From Agelas oroides (lineage: Eukaryota; Porifera; Demospongiae; Agelasida; Agelasidae), in the NCBI GenBank assembly GCA_949130485.1, contig OX422198.1:3884262-3948261 (forward strand): a stretch of DNA of 64,000 bases, read 5' to 3'. Shown here piece by piece: positions 1 to 11,350 of this stretch. Position 1 is the first letter of the stretch. Each line of letters begins with the position of its first letter. The notes beneath the pieces were generated by a model. The model did no database searches, was not told the origin of the DNA, and saw only the letters and a list, made by a program, of their open reading frames with translations. Position numbers and translations under genes: made by a program.

Positions 1-99
1 TCACTTGAAATTGGTGAAGTAGAGGGGGGGAACAATTGTGGCGAGGGGGAACTGTTTACAGCGCCGCAGATGGTCCTAGGGAGACAATCTACAGTGCCA

Positions 100-300
100 T
101 GGATGACAGGACAATTTATGGCTTTCAAGAAGGGTGTGGGGGAGACTGTTTTTGGCTACCAAAACTAGTCAGGGAGGGGGACCACTTTTGGAATGGGGGG
201 CCACTTTTGGCAATCAAAACTGGTCCAGGGAGGGGCCGTTTTTGGCAACCAAAAGTGGTCCGGGGGACCACTTTTGGCGTGACAGCTCTCGTCCATGGGC
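100..300. repeat. Short imperfect tandem repeat (CACTTTTGG/AACCAAAA motifs)
   Basis: Four or five imperfect copies of a short motif built on CACTTTTGG and CAACCAAAA occur between G-rich spacers. Open frames across it are a by-product of the repeat. I see no gene here. A partial TIR-like motif (GGAACGAGGCTA) at about 309-320 belongs to the foldback family described at 843-919. Confidence 0.5.
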
Positions 301-349
301 GGAGCCTAGGAACGAGGCTAACTCAAGACAAGGTTACAATATACACTAA

Positions 350-790
350 CAGGTTTCACAATAGGCAAGTGTGAGTCTCGGCTCTCGGATATATGCCCCC
401 ACCCATTGTGAATTCATAAGTGCTTGTGGTCATTTCTAAAGACTCAAGACAAGCCGGGTTACAGTACATAGCTACTAACAGGTTTCACACTAGGCAAGTG
501 TGAGTCTCGGATGTATACGCCCCCACCCATTGTGAATTCATAAGTGCTTGTGGTCATTTCTAAAGACTCAAGACAAGGTTACAGTACATAGCTACTAACA
601 GGTTTCACACTAGGCAAAGTGTGAGTCTCGGATGTATACGCCCCCACCCATTGTGAATTCATAAGTGCTTGTGGTCATTTCTAAAGACTCAAGACAAGGT
701 TACAGTACATAGCTACTAACAGGTTTCACACTAGGCAAGTGTGAGTCTCGGATGTATACGCCCCCACCATTCTGAATACATAAGTGCTTG
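350..790. repeat. Tandem repeat, about 120-bp unit, four copies
   Basis: The phrase GTGAGTCTCGG recurs near 371, 500, 621 and 741, giving spacings of about 129, 121 and 120 bases. Each unit also carries CCCCCACCCATTGTGAAT and a CTCAAGACAAGGTTACA block. The same unit appears at about 37,600-37,860, so this is the left part of the segmental duplication described under copy A and copy B. Confidence 0.85.
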
Positions 791-842
791 TGGTCATTCA
801 TGTTTACTCAAGAACAATTTTACACTACATACAGATTTCACA

Positions 843-919
843 TAGCCTCGTTCCCAGGCCCCGCCCAGCTTCCGTACTGCAAGCGACGGAAAGCTGGGCG
901 GGGCCTGGGAACGAGGCTA
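843..919. mobile_element. 77-bp foldback MITE, Mutator-like (9-bp TSD)
   Basis: This is a near-perfect inverted repeat starting TAGCCTCGTTCCCAGG and ending with its complement. The sequence GATTTCACA flanks it on both sides (834-842 and 920-928), which is a 9-bp target-site duplication as made by Mutator-like transposases. Relatives with the same termini lie at 33,129-34,649 and, more decayed, near 21,130-21,215, 35,173-35,507 and 47,385-47,452. Confidence 0.85.
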
Positions 920-984
920 GATTTCACAAGAACAGCTGCGCAGAGCAGAAGAGTCTATCTCAGTGTCTGAACCATCACTAAAAA

Positions 985-2230
985 GACGTCCCCTGTATAG
1001 CTATCACCTTCTTCTGCTTTACTTTCAAGGACTGAATCCAGATCTACAGCAGGAAGATCTACAGCAGGAAGATCATCACTGATGTGGTCATCTTCAGTGC
1101 TGTGTTTGAGATTCTGCAGGCAAGAAATGAGTTCTCAATCGTCCCTTTCTTTATTGACTCCCATGCTCTAGACACCCAGATGATAACATATATCCTGGTG
1201 AGTGGGTTGCAAGGTTACCCTCTTTCCATGGTCTGCGCTTGGTCCTGAAGCAGTGGAGTAGGAACCGGGGGGGCGGGGCCCCCACAATAATCAGGCTCCA
1301 TGTTATAGTATATATTATACTATATCATGCTATAACCCTAACCCCACCCCTCCCAATACACCTTGGCCCCCCCAATCCAAAATTGGTTCCTACTCCACTG
1401 TGAAGCATCAATTCTTGGCCAGATCTGTCTCATGCTCTTTATGAGGTTACTTGTCCATAGGCTGTATAATAGAAGTACATCCCCAGAATGGTTACCACAT
1501 CAGCATTACAGTGCTCTTTGGCAATCTTGATGGTGTCTTCCGATTGATGAGTTTTTTGCTGTTTCTGATTCCCATAAACACCAGTGTCTGTATTCCGAGC
1601 TTCAGTCATCCAACCATTGGTAGATCATCTCACTCTTACATTGGAAGGCAAATTAAAGGATCATCAAAGTCGCTCTCCCAGAACTCAACCATGCTTTTTG
1701 AAGATGATTGTTGCTGGGATTTAGTTCCATCTGCCATTGCTGCCCATGATACAGTAAACCCTTTCTTCTCCGCTTGTGCGGTTTTGATTCAAAGAGTCAC
1801 ATCTCCTTTCTTGGTGTGTTTTAGAGGCATCATGAAACAGCACACGGTCTGATCAATATTGATGATCCGGCCACGTGCAGAGCTATCACAGAATTTTGGA
1901 AGTGATAAAGCGGGTCTGCACATATAGTCACCTGGAATTTTCTGTGCACTGTTTGTACCACAGCGCAACCCCAAACAGTATCTCCTTTTCTACCACCATA
2001 TAACGATCCAGAACCTGGTTTGATTCCACAGAGATGTAGACCAACAACATTCGGAAAGCTTGCATGGCTTGCACGAAATCATTCAGCACTGGCCTACCCT
2101 CCGATCTTTCCTCCTTGAAAAACTCAAACAGTTGTTGATCTAGCTCAGGTAAAATGGGAATTTTGTACAAGTGCAGCTTTTTCTTCTTTGCTATAGAACC
2201 AATTTTCATGCATTCTCTGTAGCGTATCAT
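985..2230 (-). pseudogene. Pogo/Tigger-type DNA transposase, decayed (copy A)
   Basis: Read on the minus strand, pieces of a CENP-B-HTH plus DDE_1 transposase appear in order. Near 2,150-2,090 is an HTH-like stretch (LFEFFKEERSEGRPVLNDF). Near 1,985-1,955 is GLRCGTNSAQKIPGDY. Near 1,870-1,815 is a DDE core stretch with NIDQT and MPLKHT. Near 1,130-1,020 is an acidic tail with repeated LPAVDL. The order matches pogo superfamily proteins as I remember them. The frame is broken repeatedly and a MITE (1251-1400) interrupts it, so it cannot be active. A second decayed copy is at 37,930-38,660. Confidence 0.75.
1251..1400. mobile_element. 150-bp foldback MITE inserted in the pogo relic
   Basis: The ends are inverted copies of CAGTGGAGTAGGAACC, and TGAAG flanks both sides (1246-1250 and 1401-1405). 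The duplicated copy B has the uninterrupted site at about 37,945-37,960 (CCTGAAGCATCC). That shows this element inserted after the A/B duplication, or was lost cleanly from B. A degenerate relative lies near 19,500-19,660. Confidence 0.85.
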
Positions 2231-3370
2231 CCTTTTATTCTATATGTATTTGTGTATATATGTAGACAATTTCCCATTTTCACCACAATTGTGAGGCTCA
2301 CCATGGTCACCCCAATCATCTTACCATCAGGTGTTACTGGCCTTAACAGCTATGTGTAATATCAGTTACGTAATATATAGCTGGATTTAAGTTGATTTTG
2401 GAACTAGTCAGACTGGTTTTCATTCTAGTCTTGTTAAAGACATTGAATCTTCAAGACAGGGAGCATTACATAAGCCATAGTCACTGAATGGCTGCATACA
2501 TAGTTTATCTATGCTCATACTTGCTTATGTAACCTCAAACGAGTTTGTGGGCTCTGGTCCATAGTCCAGTCCTGAGTCCAGAGTCCACGTTTTGTGCCTG
2601 AGCCAAAAACAAGCCAGGCGGAGAGTGGTTACCATGGTTATGAAGAGATAGTGGTTGAGTGGTTTATTTTGGTACGAGGAAAGATTTGCACAAGGAAACC
2701 CAAATTAAGAGGTGTTACAGATTATCATATAACCATAATCCTGCAGATCTTAACCACTGAACATCTGACTGAGTGTCCAAGGGAGTATATATCTTCCTCA
2801 GAGATGTTCAAAGATTGTCAGTGTATTAAGAGCTTTGTTTAAGCTGTAGTACAAAAATGAGCTTCTCATAACTAGCTAGTGTCTATTTTGTTTGTCTGCA
2901 ACCACTGCATGTGTGCTTAAATAACCAAATTGTTTTTCGCAGTGAATTAATTTCATACTTCTGCCTTTGTTCTTCAATTTCTGCACCTTATTTGTTCCAT
3001 TTGCTCTTTCCAAAGCTCAGTCCACATCCTGCAAATTCACTTAAATCCTTGAGATCATTTTGTTTTTAAAATCAAATTGTGGCTTTTAAAATCTAGACAC
3101 CCAACCACTAAAACCTACCAAAATTGTACCAAGTTTCGGTATGCCAAATCTAGCCCACCCCAGGGCTGCTTTTGTTTCCAGAGTAGGGAGGCCTGTCCAC
3201 AACGCTATACCTTATATCATTGCCACTAGACTGGAGCCAGGAATCGGCCCAGGATATATACATTTAATTAATTTGGTACACATAGCTAGACTGAAGTGAG
3301 TGGGGAGATCAACCTTCTAGACTACCTTTGCCAGGGAACAGTGTGGCACAAACACTTCACATTCAATAAG
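2231..3370. other. Non-coding part of copy A
   Basis: No gene is supported here. The stretch aligns by eye with about 38,700-39,720 in copy B, including a shared TCCATAGTCCAGTCCTGA block at about 2,560 and 39,009. Reading frames are short and not shared between the two copies. Confidence 0.6.
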
Positions 3371-6300
3371 TTAGCCTACCCAGACTCCCCAGACCCTCCT
3401 GAAGTTCTGGCAATTGGAGTACAACCTCACACCATGGGCTACCTGTTACTATAAGCCTTTGAAATTGCTTCTTGGGCTTCAGGGTACTATAAGCAGGTGT
3501 GTAAATGTGTGATGCATAAGGATAAGAGTTTGTGGTAAGGAAGCCCAATACATTGGGAAATAATTGTCCAATCAGCCAATCAGATCGTAGTCTGAAATTG
3601 GTACAAACATGTTGTACCAGCCCCCCTTTCTTCTTGGGGGGATCTGGACACAAGGCTATAAGTTAGACAACTTTTGATTCATTAATATAGCTAATTGTTA
3701 TGCTGTAAGTGTTGGGGGGGGGGGGGGGGGGGGTGGGGGGTGGGATTTCTTCAAAGGGGTGGCCACTCCTCTGTGAATAGAGCACTAAAGCACCACTTTC
3801 CACATCACAACTTGTTGTAAGTTTGCACACTGCCACAGGAAACTGTAAAGGATGCTATGATGAATCTCTATCATCGTTACGTAGCTCATTCAGTTGGAGT
3901 TGAGCCAATCTGTAATTTGGAGTGGTTCAACCTTAATAATTATTACCTAATGAGCCTTGTCCACTTCAGACATGTACAAACGAGCAGATTATGCAACATA
4001 CTGTATATATAGATCACACTCACATAATATTCTCTACTTTCAAGCAAGAAAGAAAACTTGGCAGAGAACTTCCATATCTATCTTCAAACAACGTCTTCTG
4101 CACTTTAGCCCCCACATTTTATCACGCATACATGGTTGACCACACCAGAATTGGTTGCCTGATGGCTGCTGTAGGTTTGTCCTTCATTGGCTATGAGAAT
4201 ACTCTCACCATGGTATATCAGCACTTTCACCTTGTGGAGGTGTGGCAGCTCTTAAATTTGCCGCTGCAAAGTGGTGTTAGTAGTTGGGTCTTTTTCAATT
4301 CTTTAAGCCACCTGAACTCTTTACAAGACTTCAATACATCCTCCATCTCATGGCCATGCACATATAGGCACCCCGCTTATGAAGCTATCGGGCTGCTGTG
4401 CAACCTGATATCAGGAGGATTTGGAGGCAGGTGATATGAGGGTAGCATTTTGTTGTTAACGAGCCAACTGACAGAATGACTTGGCTGTCATGTTTGCTTT
4501 GCCTTTGTGGTAAGCATTATCCCTGACCCGTGTTGCAGCCTCAATCCTCAAATTAACTACATCCACATGCATACAATCACTGGACTGGACTAGTGGACTG
4601 ACTCTTTTTGGGGGGGGGGGGGGTACTAAAGGTCACTTTTATGTTCTCCAACACTGCTTACTTGCCTGTATGGTTGTGTGGACACACTGCAGCTTCTCTC
4701 TTTTTATCTTCATACCATTCTATAGACTATGAAGGTTAGAGGCGGAGGTTTCAGCATACTCCTGAAGTTCTCACACCATGGGCTACCTGTTACTATATAA
4801 TCTATAAGCTTTTGCAAGTTGCTTCTTGGGCTTCAGGGTACTGTCTTAAGCAAGTATGTAAATGAGTGATGCATAAAGATAAGAGTTTGTGGTAAGGAAT
4901 TGAAGCCCAGCTGCAGATAATTGTCAAATCAGCCAATCAGATCATGCAGCTGAAATTGGTACAAACATGTTGTACAGGTCCCCCTTCTTCTTGGGGGGGA
5001 TCTGGGCTCAAGGCTTTAAGTGACGGAGGGGATTTCTTCGAACGGGTGGTCATGCACTCATCTGTGAGTAGAGCACTTAATTAAAGCACCACTATCACAA
5101 CTCCACAGTGGATTTATATATTTACATGTTGCCATGGGAACTGCTATGATGAATCTCTCTCATCGTTACGTAGCTCATTCAGTTGGAGTTGAGCCAATCT
5201 GTAATTTGGAGTAGTCCAAACTTAATAATTTCCTTAATAAGCTTTGTCCACTTCAGACATGCACAAACAAGCAAATGTTTCTCAGAATATGCAACATATA
5301 GATCACACTCACTAAATATTCTCTACTTTCAAGCAGGTAAGGAAAACTTGGCAAAGAACTTCCATACCTCTCCTAACAGTGTAGGCAATTCAGTAAAGAA
5401 CATGGCATGATGGCATGAATATCAAACATGTTGCCAACATGTTGTGTGATGTCCTCATCTAAATTAATCCCACCCACTTTTAATTAATCTGCATGTAAGC
5501 ATCTGCATGGGTAATTACACAGAAACATTTGGAAGAAATTTCCCTAAATTTCTCACATGATCCACACCTGAGATAATGCTAGTTTAGGTAGAATTGGAAG
5601 TCACGTTTTTGAGACTAAAATTAATTTTGCATAAATAAAGTTTTAATTTTTTTACAACAACTACGTCCACATCTCTTACACATAGCAAAATTCAATACAA
5701 AGAATACATTAGTTCTTGGCAAAAATTTGTATACAATGTTTTGCTTTTCTGGTTTCTTTCCAACTTTTTTCCCAACTAAATATGCTGTTTCAAAGTCCTG
5801 CACTTTCAGTACTGACTAAGTCTGGTGCTGGGTTTAAATTTTGGCAAAGGTAAGGCAGTGGAAAGTTGGAGTACATGTTGCTTGTTGCCCTTCCATTTAA
5901 TTAATGTTCAACAATCTCATTTCAGAGGTTGTTATGCCAATCCTTATGTCATCAGCTACCAACCAAGATCTGTCTCAGACCCTTAGGTGCTCCATCTTCA
6001 AACTTTACCTGCCCACATTTTATCATGCACACATGGTTGTAAATTGAAGGCAATCCGAGTGTGCATCAACAAAGCAATTCAGAGGCTTTTGTCTTGGGTT
6101 TTATGACAGTATACATCTCCACCTATGTAGGTTTGTCCTTCATTGCATGGTTATGAAAATGCTCTCATCATGATATATCAGCACTTGCTTCTAAACTCCC
6201 TGCAAAATGGTGGTACCAGTTGGGTCTCTTTCAATTCTTTCAGCCACCTAAACCCTTTACAAGACTTCAATACATCCTGCATCTCATGGCCATGCACATA

Positions 6301-6420
6301 TAGGCACCCTGCTTGTATGACTGGGGGTGAAATCCAAGCTTATGAAGACATCCGGTTGCTGGGAGCTGATATCTGAATGATTTCCTTTTTATCTTCACAC
6401 CATTCTATATATAGACTATG
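3370..6420. repeat. Internal direct duplication within copy A
   Basis: The block beginning CTCACACCATGGGCTACCTG occurs near 3,425 and again near 4,770, followed in both cases by the same order of landmarks: a GCTTCAGGGTACT phrase, AAACATGTTGTAC, and a TCATTCAGTTGGAGTTGAG block. Copy B has it once (39,760 onward). Copy A therefore has an extra tandem copy. A long poly-G run sits at about 3,714-3,736 and another near 4,611-4,623. No intact gene is visible. Minus-strand open stretches (for example 3,363-3,653) are not recognisable and are not maintained between copies. Confidence 0.7.
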
Positions 6421-6438
6421 AAGGTTATTGGAGATGCT

Positions 6439-6648
6439 TCAGCATGCGTACGTAGACTCACCATCCAGTTGATTGGGCTTTCTCGGCGTCATCAAAATAG
6501 GACTGATCTCTGTCTCGTTTTCACTCTCGCTCCATTGTGGGCGATTGTTATTAGGTGCAGGCGTATCTCTTGGCCTAGATGTAGAGGGACCAGCTTGATC
6601 GTCACGGTCACTGTCACGGATTCTAGCTACTGATCGTCTTGCCGCCAC
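6439..6648 (-). CDS. Possible 5' coding exon of an unknown (probably element-borne) gene
   Basis: The minus-strand frame reads about 69 residues rich in R, S, D and P (for example SENETEISPILMTPRKP) and runs into a good splice donor (GATG followed by GTGAGT) near 6,458. Copy B (about 41,850-42,030) keeps the same reading, including an in-frame 6-base deletion, but has a stop early in the frame. That pattern suggests former coding. No ATG opens it here and downstream exons were not found. The product is unknown, and I would treat it as the first exon of a dead transposon or host gene. Confidence 0.3.
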   Translation of the reverse strand: MAARRSVARIRDSDRDDQAGPSTSRPRDTPAPNNNRPQWSESENETEISPILMTPRKPNQLDGESTYAC

Positions 6649-7435
6649 TACTCAACGCGCGCCTGCTTTACTGCTCTCATCCTTTCCGCTCTACCTTCAC
6701 TGTCATTTCTTATCTTGAGTCGGGTTGGGACCGAATTCTGTCTTTTCGAAGCTACTGCGCGTGAACGTTACTAACTGTTGGATAATCAATACGCCGTCCT
6801 GTGTGTGTATGATTATGGTAACGTGAATATCTACCTGCAATCTGATTGGCCAAAACCATACTTGCAGCTACCTTGGACCATACAAACGTCAGAATAAATA
6901 CTCACAACGTACCGAATGAAGTAGAGTGTGAAGATTTACAAAAGCGGGCATTTATGGTGGCAAGCACTAGCAACAGTTAACATCGGAATCAGCAGAATAT
7001 ACATTTTATATTTATAGATAATGACAGTTGCATAAAATTTATAAATATGCGTGATTCGCCAAAAAAAAACAATATTTAGATTTCTAGTTAGTATCAGAAT
7101 TTCAGCAGTGCTATTACCTCAAGTTGTCGTCCTACAACGTTTACTCGTCAATCGCCGATCCTACGTTTGATGTTCCGTTCTCACCGGCAATGATAGTTGC
7201 TGTTATATATGGGATCCACGAATTGTCTCTTCCTGTTTCGCAGAGGTCAAATGTGGTCGTACAAATTTTGACTTAAAATAGCAAAATTTCCCCCGTGTAA
7301 CACATGGGAAACGTTTAAGATACCTGTCCCACGTGTAAAACGTAGGGAACGTATAAGTCACTTGTTCCACGTGTAACACATGGGGAACATTACACCCCAA
7401 GATGCAACTTAAAGGACCCGCGTAAATAATATAAC

Positions 7436-8195
7436 TAATATAATACGAGCAAAGTAGCCGCACCCCAAGATGCTCACGGAAGGTTAGTGCTGCAGGTTTA
7501 CCTTGGCTCGAACACTTTAGAGCTCAGTGCTATACGTAGGTAAAATCTTCACTAGTAGGCTTTAGGAAAACAAAGTTCACTGCTACTTAGCTACAAGACC
7601 TGAAGTAGAATAGATCAGGGTTTTGTGCTGCAAATTTAGCTGAAGTAGGAAGACTTAGAGTTCAGAGTTTTGTGGCTTCTTAAAAAAAGCTTTCACCTCA
7701 AGGGAGGAGCCAGACATCAGTTTATCAAATCGTGAATAGCGAGGCACCTTTCACTTGCTTTATACTCGCGCGCATTACGCGCCTAATATCAGCCCGAAGC
7801 ACGGTAGCGCTGGCGGACGAGCCAGACATCACTTTATCAATCGTGAATAGCAAGGCACACCTTCACCTGCTTTATACCCGCGCACTACGCGCGCGTAATA
7901 AAAGCCCGAAGCGCGATAGCGCGCTCAATACACGCAATGATTTTATACGTAGGTATATTGAACGTGTGACGTCACGTAAGCGAAAAAATCGCTTCGGGAG
8001 TCGCTGTGAGGGGTGACGGTGGTATAGCTGGTGAAGGGAGAGTTGTTGGTGTACCAAAGTTTCATTCATGGGGTAAGTGCACCATACCATTAACGAATAT
8101 CAACTCAGATTGGATGGCCGACGCTTCCTCTGGCCTGCGTATTATATTATATTATATTATATTATATTATATTATATTATATTATATTATATTAT
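7436..8195 (+). repeat. R element copy 1 (CRE-bearing MITE-like repeat)
   Basis: The copy starts GAGCAAAGTAGCCGCACCCC and carries the family landmarks: GCTACTTAGCTACAAGACCTG, CAAGGGAGGAGCCAGACATC and a perfect palindromic TGACGTCA at 7967-7974. It ends in a 5-base ATATT microsatellite (about 8,138-8,195). It contains an internal partial duplication of the GGAGCCAGACATCA block. It lacks the right-hand terminal block seen in the 40,645 copy. Just to its left, 7,391-7,430 holds an orphan R right end in reverse orientation. Confidence 0.7.
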
Positions 8196-8745
8196 TATAT
8201 CGAGCAAAGTAACCGCACCCCAAGATGCTTAATGCTTATAAGAGGTAATGTTTGCTTGTAGGCCACTGCTACTTAGCTACAAGACCTGAAGTAGGTTTTA
8301 GAGATCAGGATTTTGTGCTGCAAATTTTCCTGAAGTGGAAAGCCTTAGAGTTCAGAGTTTTGTGGTTTCTTAAGAAAGCTTTACCCTCAAGGGAGGAGCC
8401 AGACATCAGTTTATCAATTGTGAATAGCAAGGCACGCCTTCACCTCCTTTATACTCGCGCATTACGCGCGTAATATCAGCCCGAAGCGTGGTAGCGCTCT
8501 CAATACACGCAATGATTTTATACGTAGTATATTGAAGGTGTGACGTCACGTAAGCGGAAATATCGCTTCGGGAGTCGCTGTGAGGGTTGACAGTGGTGTA
8601 GCTGGTGAAGGGAGAGTTGTTGGTGTACCAAAGTTTCATTCATGGGGTAAGTGCACCATGCCATCAACGAATATCAACTCAGATTGGATGTCCAACGCTT
8701 CCTCTCGCCTGCGTATTATATTATATTATATTATATTATATTATT

Positions 8746-9249
8746 GGGGCGAGCCTGAGCGAGCCCCACACTAGCGGGACTGCATTGCGGAAGTGTGTGT
8801 GTATGCTTGCGGCCATATACCGTAAATTTTAAATGCGCATTTAAATATTTCCCGAAAATTAAACGTCCTCGTGCACTTAGTCAATAGGTGAAGTGCAATA
8901 CTGGGCTACTGCCAGAGTGCAGCGTCGGCAACTGTAGCGGAGACGGCTCAAGTTGAAGCACGCACGGCACCTTACTTCTTGTTTGTCACAGCAGCTACCC
9001 GGACCGACCCGGCATCAACTAGTCTCGCGGGCCAGACTCTCCCCGTGTGAGAGTCTGGCCCGCGAGACTAGGCATCAACGGCAGACTGCTCGCAGACCGT
9101 ACAAAATGACACGCGGGGTTGAGATCGCTTCAGGTAAGGGTCGTGCATAAACGGCTCTCATAAACGCCAGCGATTCAGCTCATGATTTCAGCGGGAAGCT
9201 TAGTTTATTCATGTGTAGCCATAGTAGCTGCTTGCTCAGGCTCGCCCCC
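8746..9249. mobile_element. About 0.5-kb element with 20-bp inverted ends, nested in R copy 2
   Basis: The left end GGGGCGAGCCTGAGCGAGC and the right end, whose complement is GGGGCGAGCCTGAGCAAGC, are inverted copies with one mismatch. The interior has no convincing gene. It carries the 51-bp palindromic MITE at 9020-9070. The nesting order is R, then this element, then the 51-bp MITE. Confidence 0.75.
9020..9070. mobile_element. 51-bp palindromic MITE, Mutator-like (9-bp TSD)
   Basis: The sequence starts TAGTCTCGCGGGCCAGACTC and ends with its complement, leaving almost no loop. GGCATCAAC flanks both sides (9011-9019 and 9071-9079), a perfect 9-bp target duplication. Its ends match the 296-bp element at 47,982-48,277, so it is a minimal member of that family. 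Confidence 0.9.
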
Positions 9250-9318
9250 ACCATGTTCTACATTTTCTAGTTTATATATTACGCGGGTCCTTTAAGTTGC
9301 ATCTTGGGGTGTAATATA

Positions 9319-9873
9319 TTACGCATGTCCTTTAAGTTGCATCTTGTGGTGTAATAACTAACCCAATATAATACACAGGCCGGAAGAAGCGTTGAACATC
9401 CAATCTGAGTTGATATTCGTTAATGGCATGGTGCACTTACCCCATGAATGAAACTTGGTACACCAACAACTCTCCCTTCACCAGCTACACCACTGTCACC
9501 CCTCACAGCGACTCCGAAGCGATATTTCCGCTTACGTGACGTCACACCTTCAATATACTACGTATAAAATCATTGCGTGTATTGAGAGGGCTACCGCGCT
9601 TCGGGCTGATATTACGCGCGTAATGCGCGAGTATAAAAGAGGTGAAGGCGTACCTTGCTATTCACAATTGATAAACTGATGTCTGGCTCCTCCCTTGAGG
9701 GTAAAGCTTTCTTAAGAAACCACAAAACTCTGAACTCTAAGGCTTTCCACTTCAGGAAAATTTGCAGCACAAAATCCTGATCTCTAAAACCTACTTCAGG
9801 TCTTGTAGCTAAGTAGCAGTGGCCGACCAGCAAACATTACCTCTTATAAGCATCTTGTGGTGCGGTTACTTTG
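9319..9873 (-). repeat. R element copy 3 (reverse orientation)
   Basis: This is the reverse complement of the R family: right end near 9,319-9,355, TGACGTCA at 9537-9544, the GATGTCTGGCTCCTCCCTTG block at about 9,680, and left end GGTGCGGTTACTTTGCTCG at about 9,855-9,873. It forms a large inverted pair with copies 1 and 2. Confidence 0.75.
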
Positions 9874-9894
9874 CTCGTAATATAACATAATATA

Positions 9895-10240
9895 TAACTA
9901 ATATAATACACAGGCCAAAGGAAGCGTTGAACATCCAATCTGAGTTGATATTCGTTAATGGCATGGTGCACATACCCTATGAATGAAACTTTGGTACACC
10001 AACAACTCTCCCTTCACCAGCTACACCACTGTCATCCCTCACAGCGACTCCCGAAGCGATTTTTCCGCTTACGTGACGTCACACCTTCAATATACTACGT
10101 ATAAAATCATTGCGTGTATTGAGCGCTACCGCGCTTCGGGCTGATATTACGCGCGTAATGCGCGAGTATAAAGGAGGTGAAGGCGTGCCTTGCTATTCAC
10201 AATTGATAAACTGATGTCTGGCTCCTCCCTTGAGGGTAAA
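9895..10240 (-). repeat. R element copy 4, truncated, joined to a tandem duplication
   Basis: The reverse-orientation R sequence carries TGACGTCA at 10,074-10,081. It stops after the CTGGCTCCTCCCTTGAGGGT block (about 10,240), where unrelated sequence begins. Its inner part is included in the 676-bp tandem duplication that follows. Confidence 0.7.
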
Positions 10241-10499
10241 TATGATATACACCAATGTTTAGTTGTAAACCATAGCACAGTTTACAGTACAATCATATAC
10301 ATGTATAGATTATACTCTGTACACAAATACAGTGTATATGACGTATTAGAATGTAGTATAACACAGTTTGCTGTGAAAATTGGGGTAAACACATGACATT
10401 GTAGCATTTGTAATGCACACTAGGCTTCGCCTTGCTATTTAAGGCATTATTTGTGCTATCTGTGCTATGCCTACATATATGATGTAACAGTATTAGATA

Positions 10500-10672
10500 C
10501 TGCGCTTTGCAGGTAGGTTGTCAGAAGGAAACAGACAGCGTGTATCTGTGGTTCATTAAAGTCCTTTCATAAACGGACCTGTCAGTCTTTGTAGCCTATG
10601 AAGCCATTGATTGACCTGGTAAACCACAAGTTTACTTTACTCCTGTAACTGCTGACAACCTGCAAAGCGCAG
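10500..10672. mobile_element. 173-bp MITE with TA target duplication (first copy)
   Basis: The ends CTGCGCTTTGCAGGTAGGTT and CTGACAACCTGCAAAGCGCAG are inverted copies, flanked by TA (10,498-10,499 and 10,673-10,674). TA duplication fits a Tc1/mariner-type or related transposase. No coding capacity. Confidence 0.85.
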
Positions 10673-11177
10673 TATACATCTCATTGCATTTAGAGAAGTG
10701 AACCCAAAAATGATTTGTTATAAGTGACATAATACAATTTAGAATGGTAAAACGAAATTCTGGATTATGATGTGCAGCTGGCATTTCACCATCAGAGCAC
10801 GCTACCGCGCTTCGGGCTGATATTACGCGTGTAATGCGCGAGAGTATAAAGGAGGTGAAGGCGTGCCTTGCTATTCACAATTGATAAACTGATGTCTGGC
10901 TCCTCCCTTGAGGGTAAATATGATATACACCAATGTTTAGTTGTAAACCATAGCACAGTTTACAGTACAATCATATACATGTATAGATTATACTCTGTAC
11001 ACAAATACAGTGTATATGACGTATTAGAATGTAGTATAACACAGTTTGCTGTGAAAATTGGGGTAAGCACATGACATTGTAGCATTTGTAATGCACACTA
11101 GGCTTCGCCTTGCTATTTAAGGCATTATTTGTGCTATCTGTGCTATGCCTACATATATGATGTAACAGTATTAGATA

Positions 11178-11350
11178 CTGCGCTTTGCAGGTAGGTTGTC
11201 AGAAGGAAACAGACAGCGTGTATCTGTGGTTCATTAAAGTCCTTTCATAAACGGACCTGTCAGTCTTTGTAGCCTATGAAGCCATTGATTGACCTGGTAA
11301 ACCACAAGTTTACTTTACTCCTGTAACTGCTGACAACCTGCAAAGCGCAG
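11178..11350. mobile_element. 173-bp TA MITE (second copy, by tandem duplication)
   Basis: It is identical in structure to the copy at 10,500-10,672 and lies at the same place in the second tandem unit, so it was copied by the duplication and not by a new insertion. Confidence 0.85.

Larger units (their letters stand above)
8202..9317 (+). repeat. R element copy 2, split by another element
   Basis: The left end (GCACCCCAAGATGC) is at about 8,212 and TGACGTCA is at 8541-8548. The microsatellite tail ends at 8,745, where a separate inverted-repeat element (8746-9249) interrupts it. The right end (CCTTTAAGTTGCATCTTGGG) resumes at about 9,287-9,306. The family appears bounded by short inverted ends built on CACCCCAAGATGC. 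Confidence 0.7.

Noticed and set aside
350-790. CRISPR-like array
   Set aside because: The units of about 120 bases are contiguous without unique spacers, and the context is eukaryotic.
10190-10396. Small protein repeated at 10,868-11,074
   Set aside because: It is repeated only because of the tandem duplication, and its start lies inside an R repeat. No recognisable feature.
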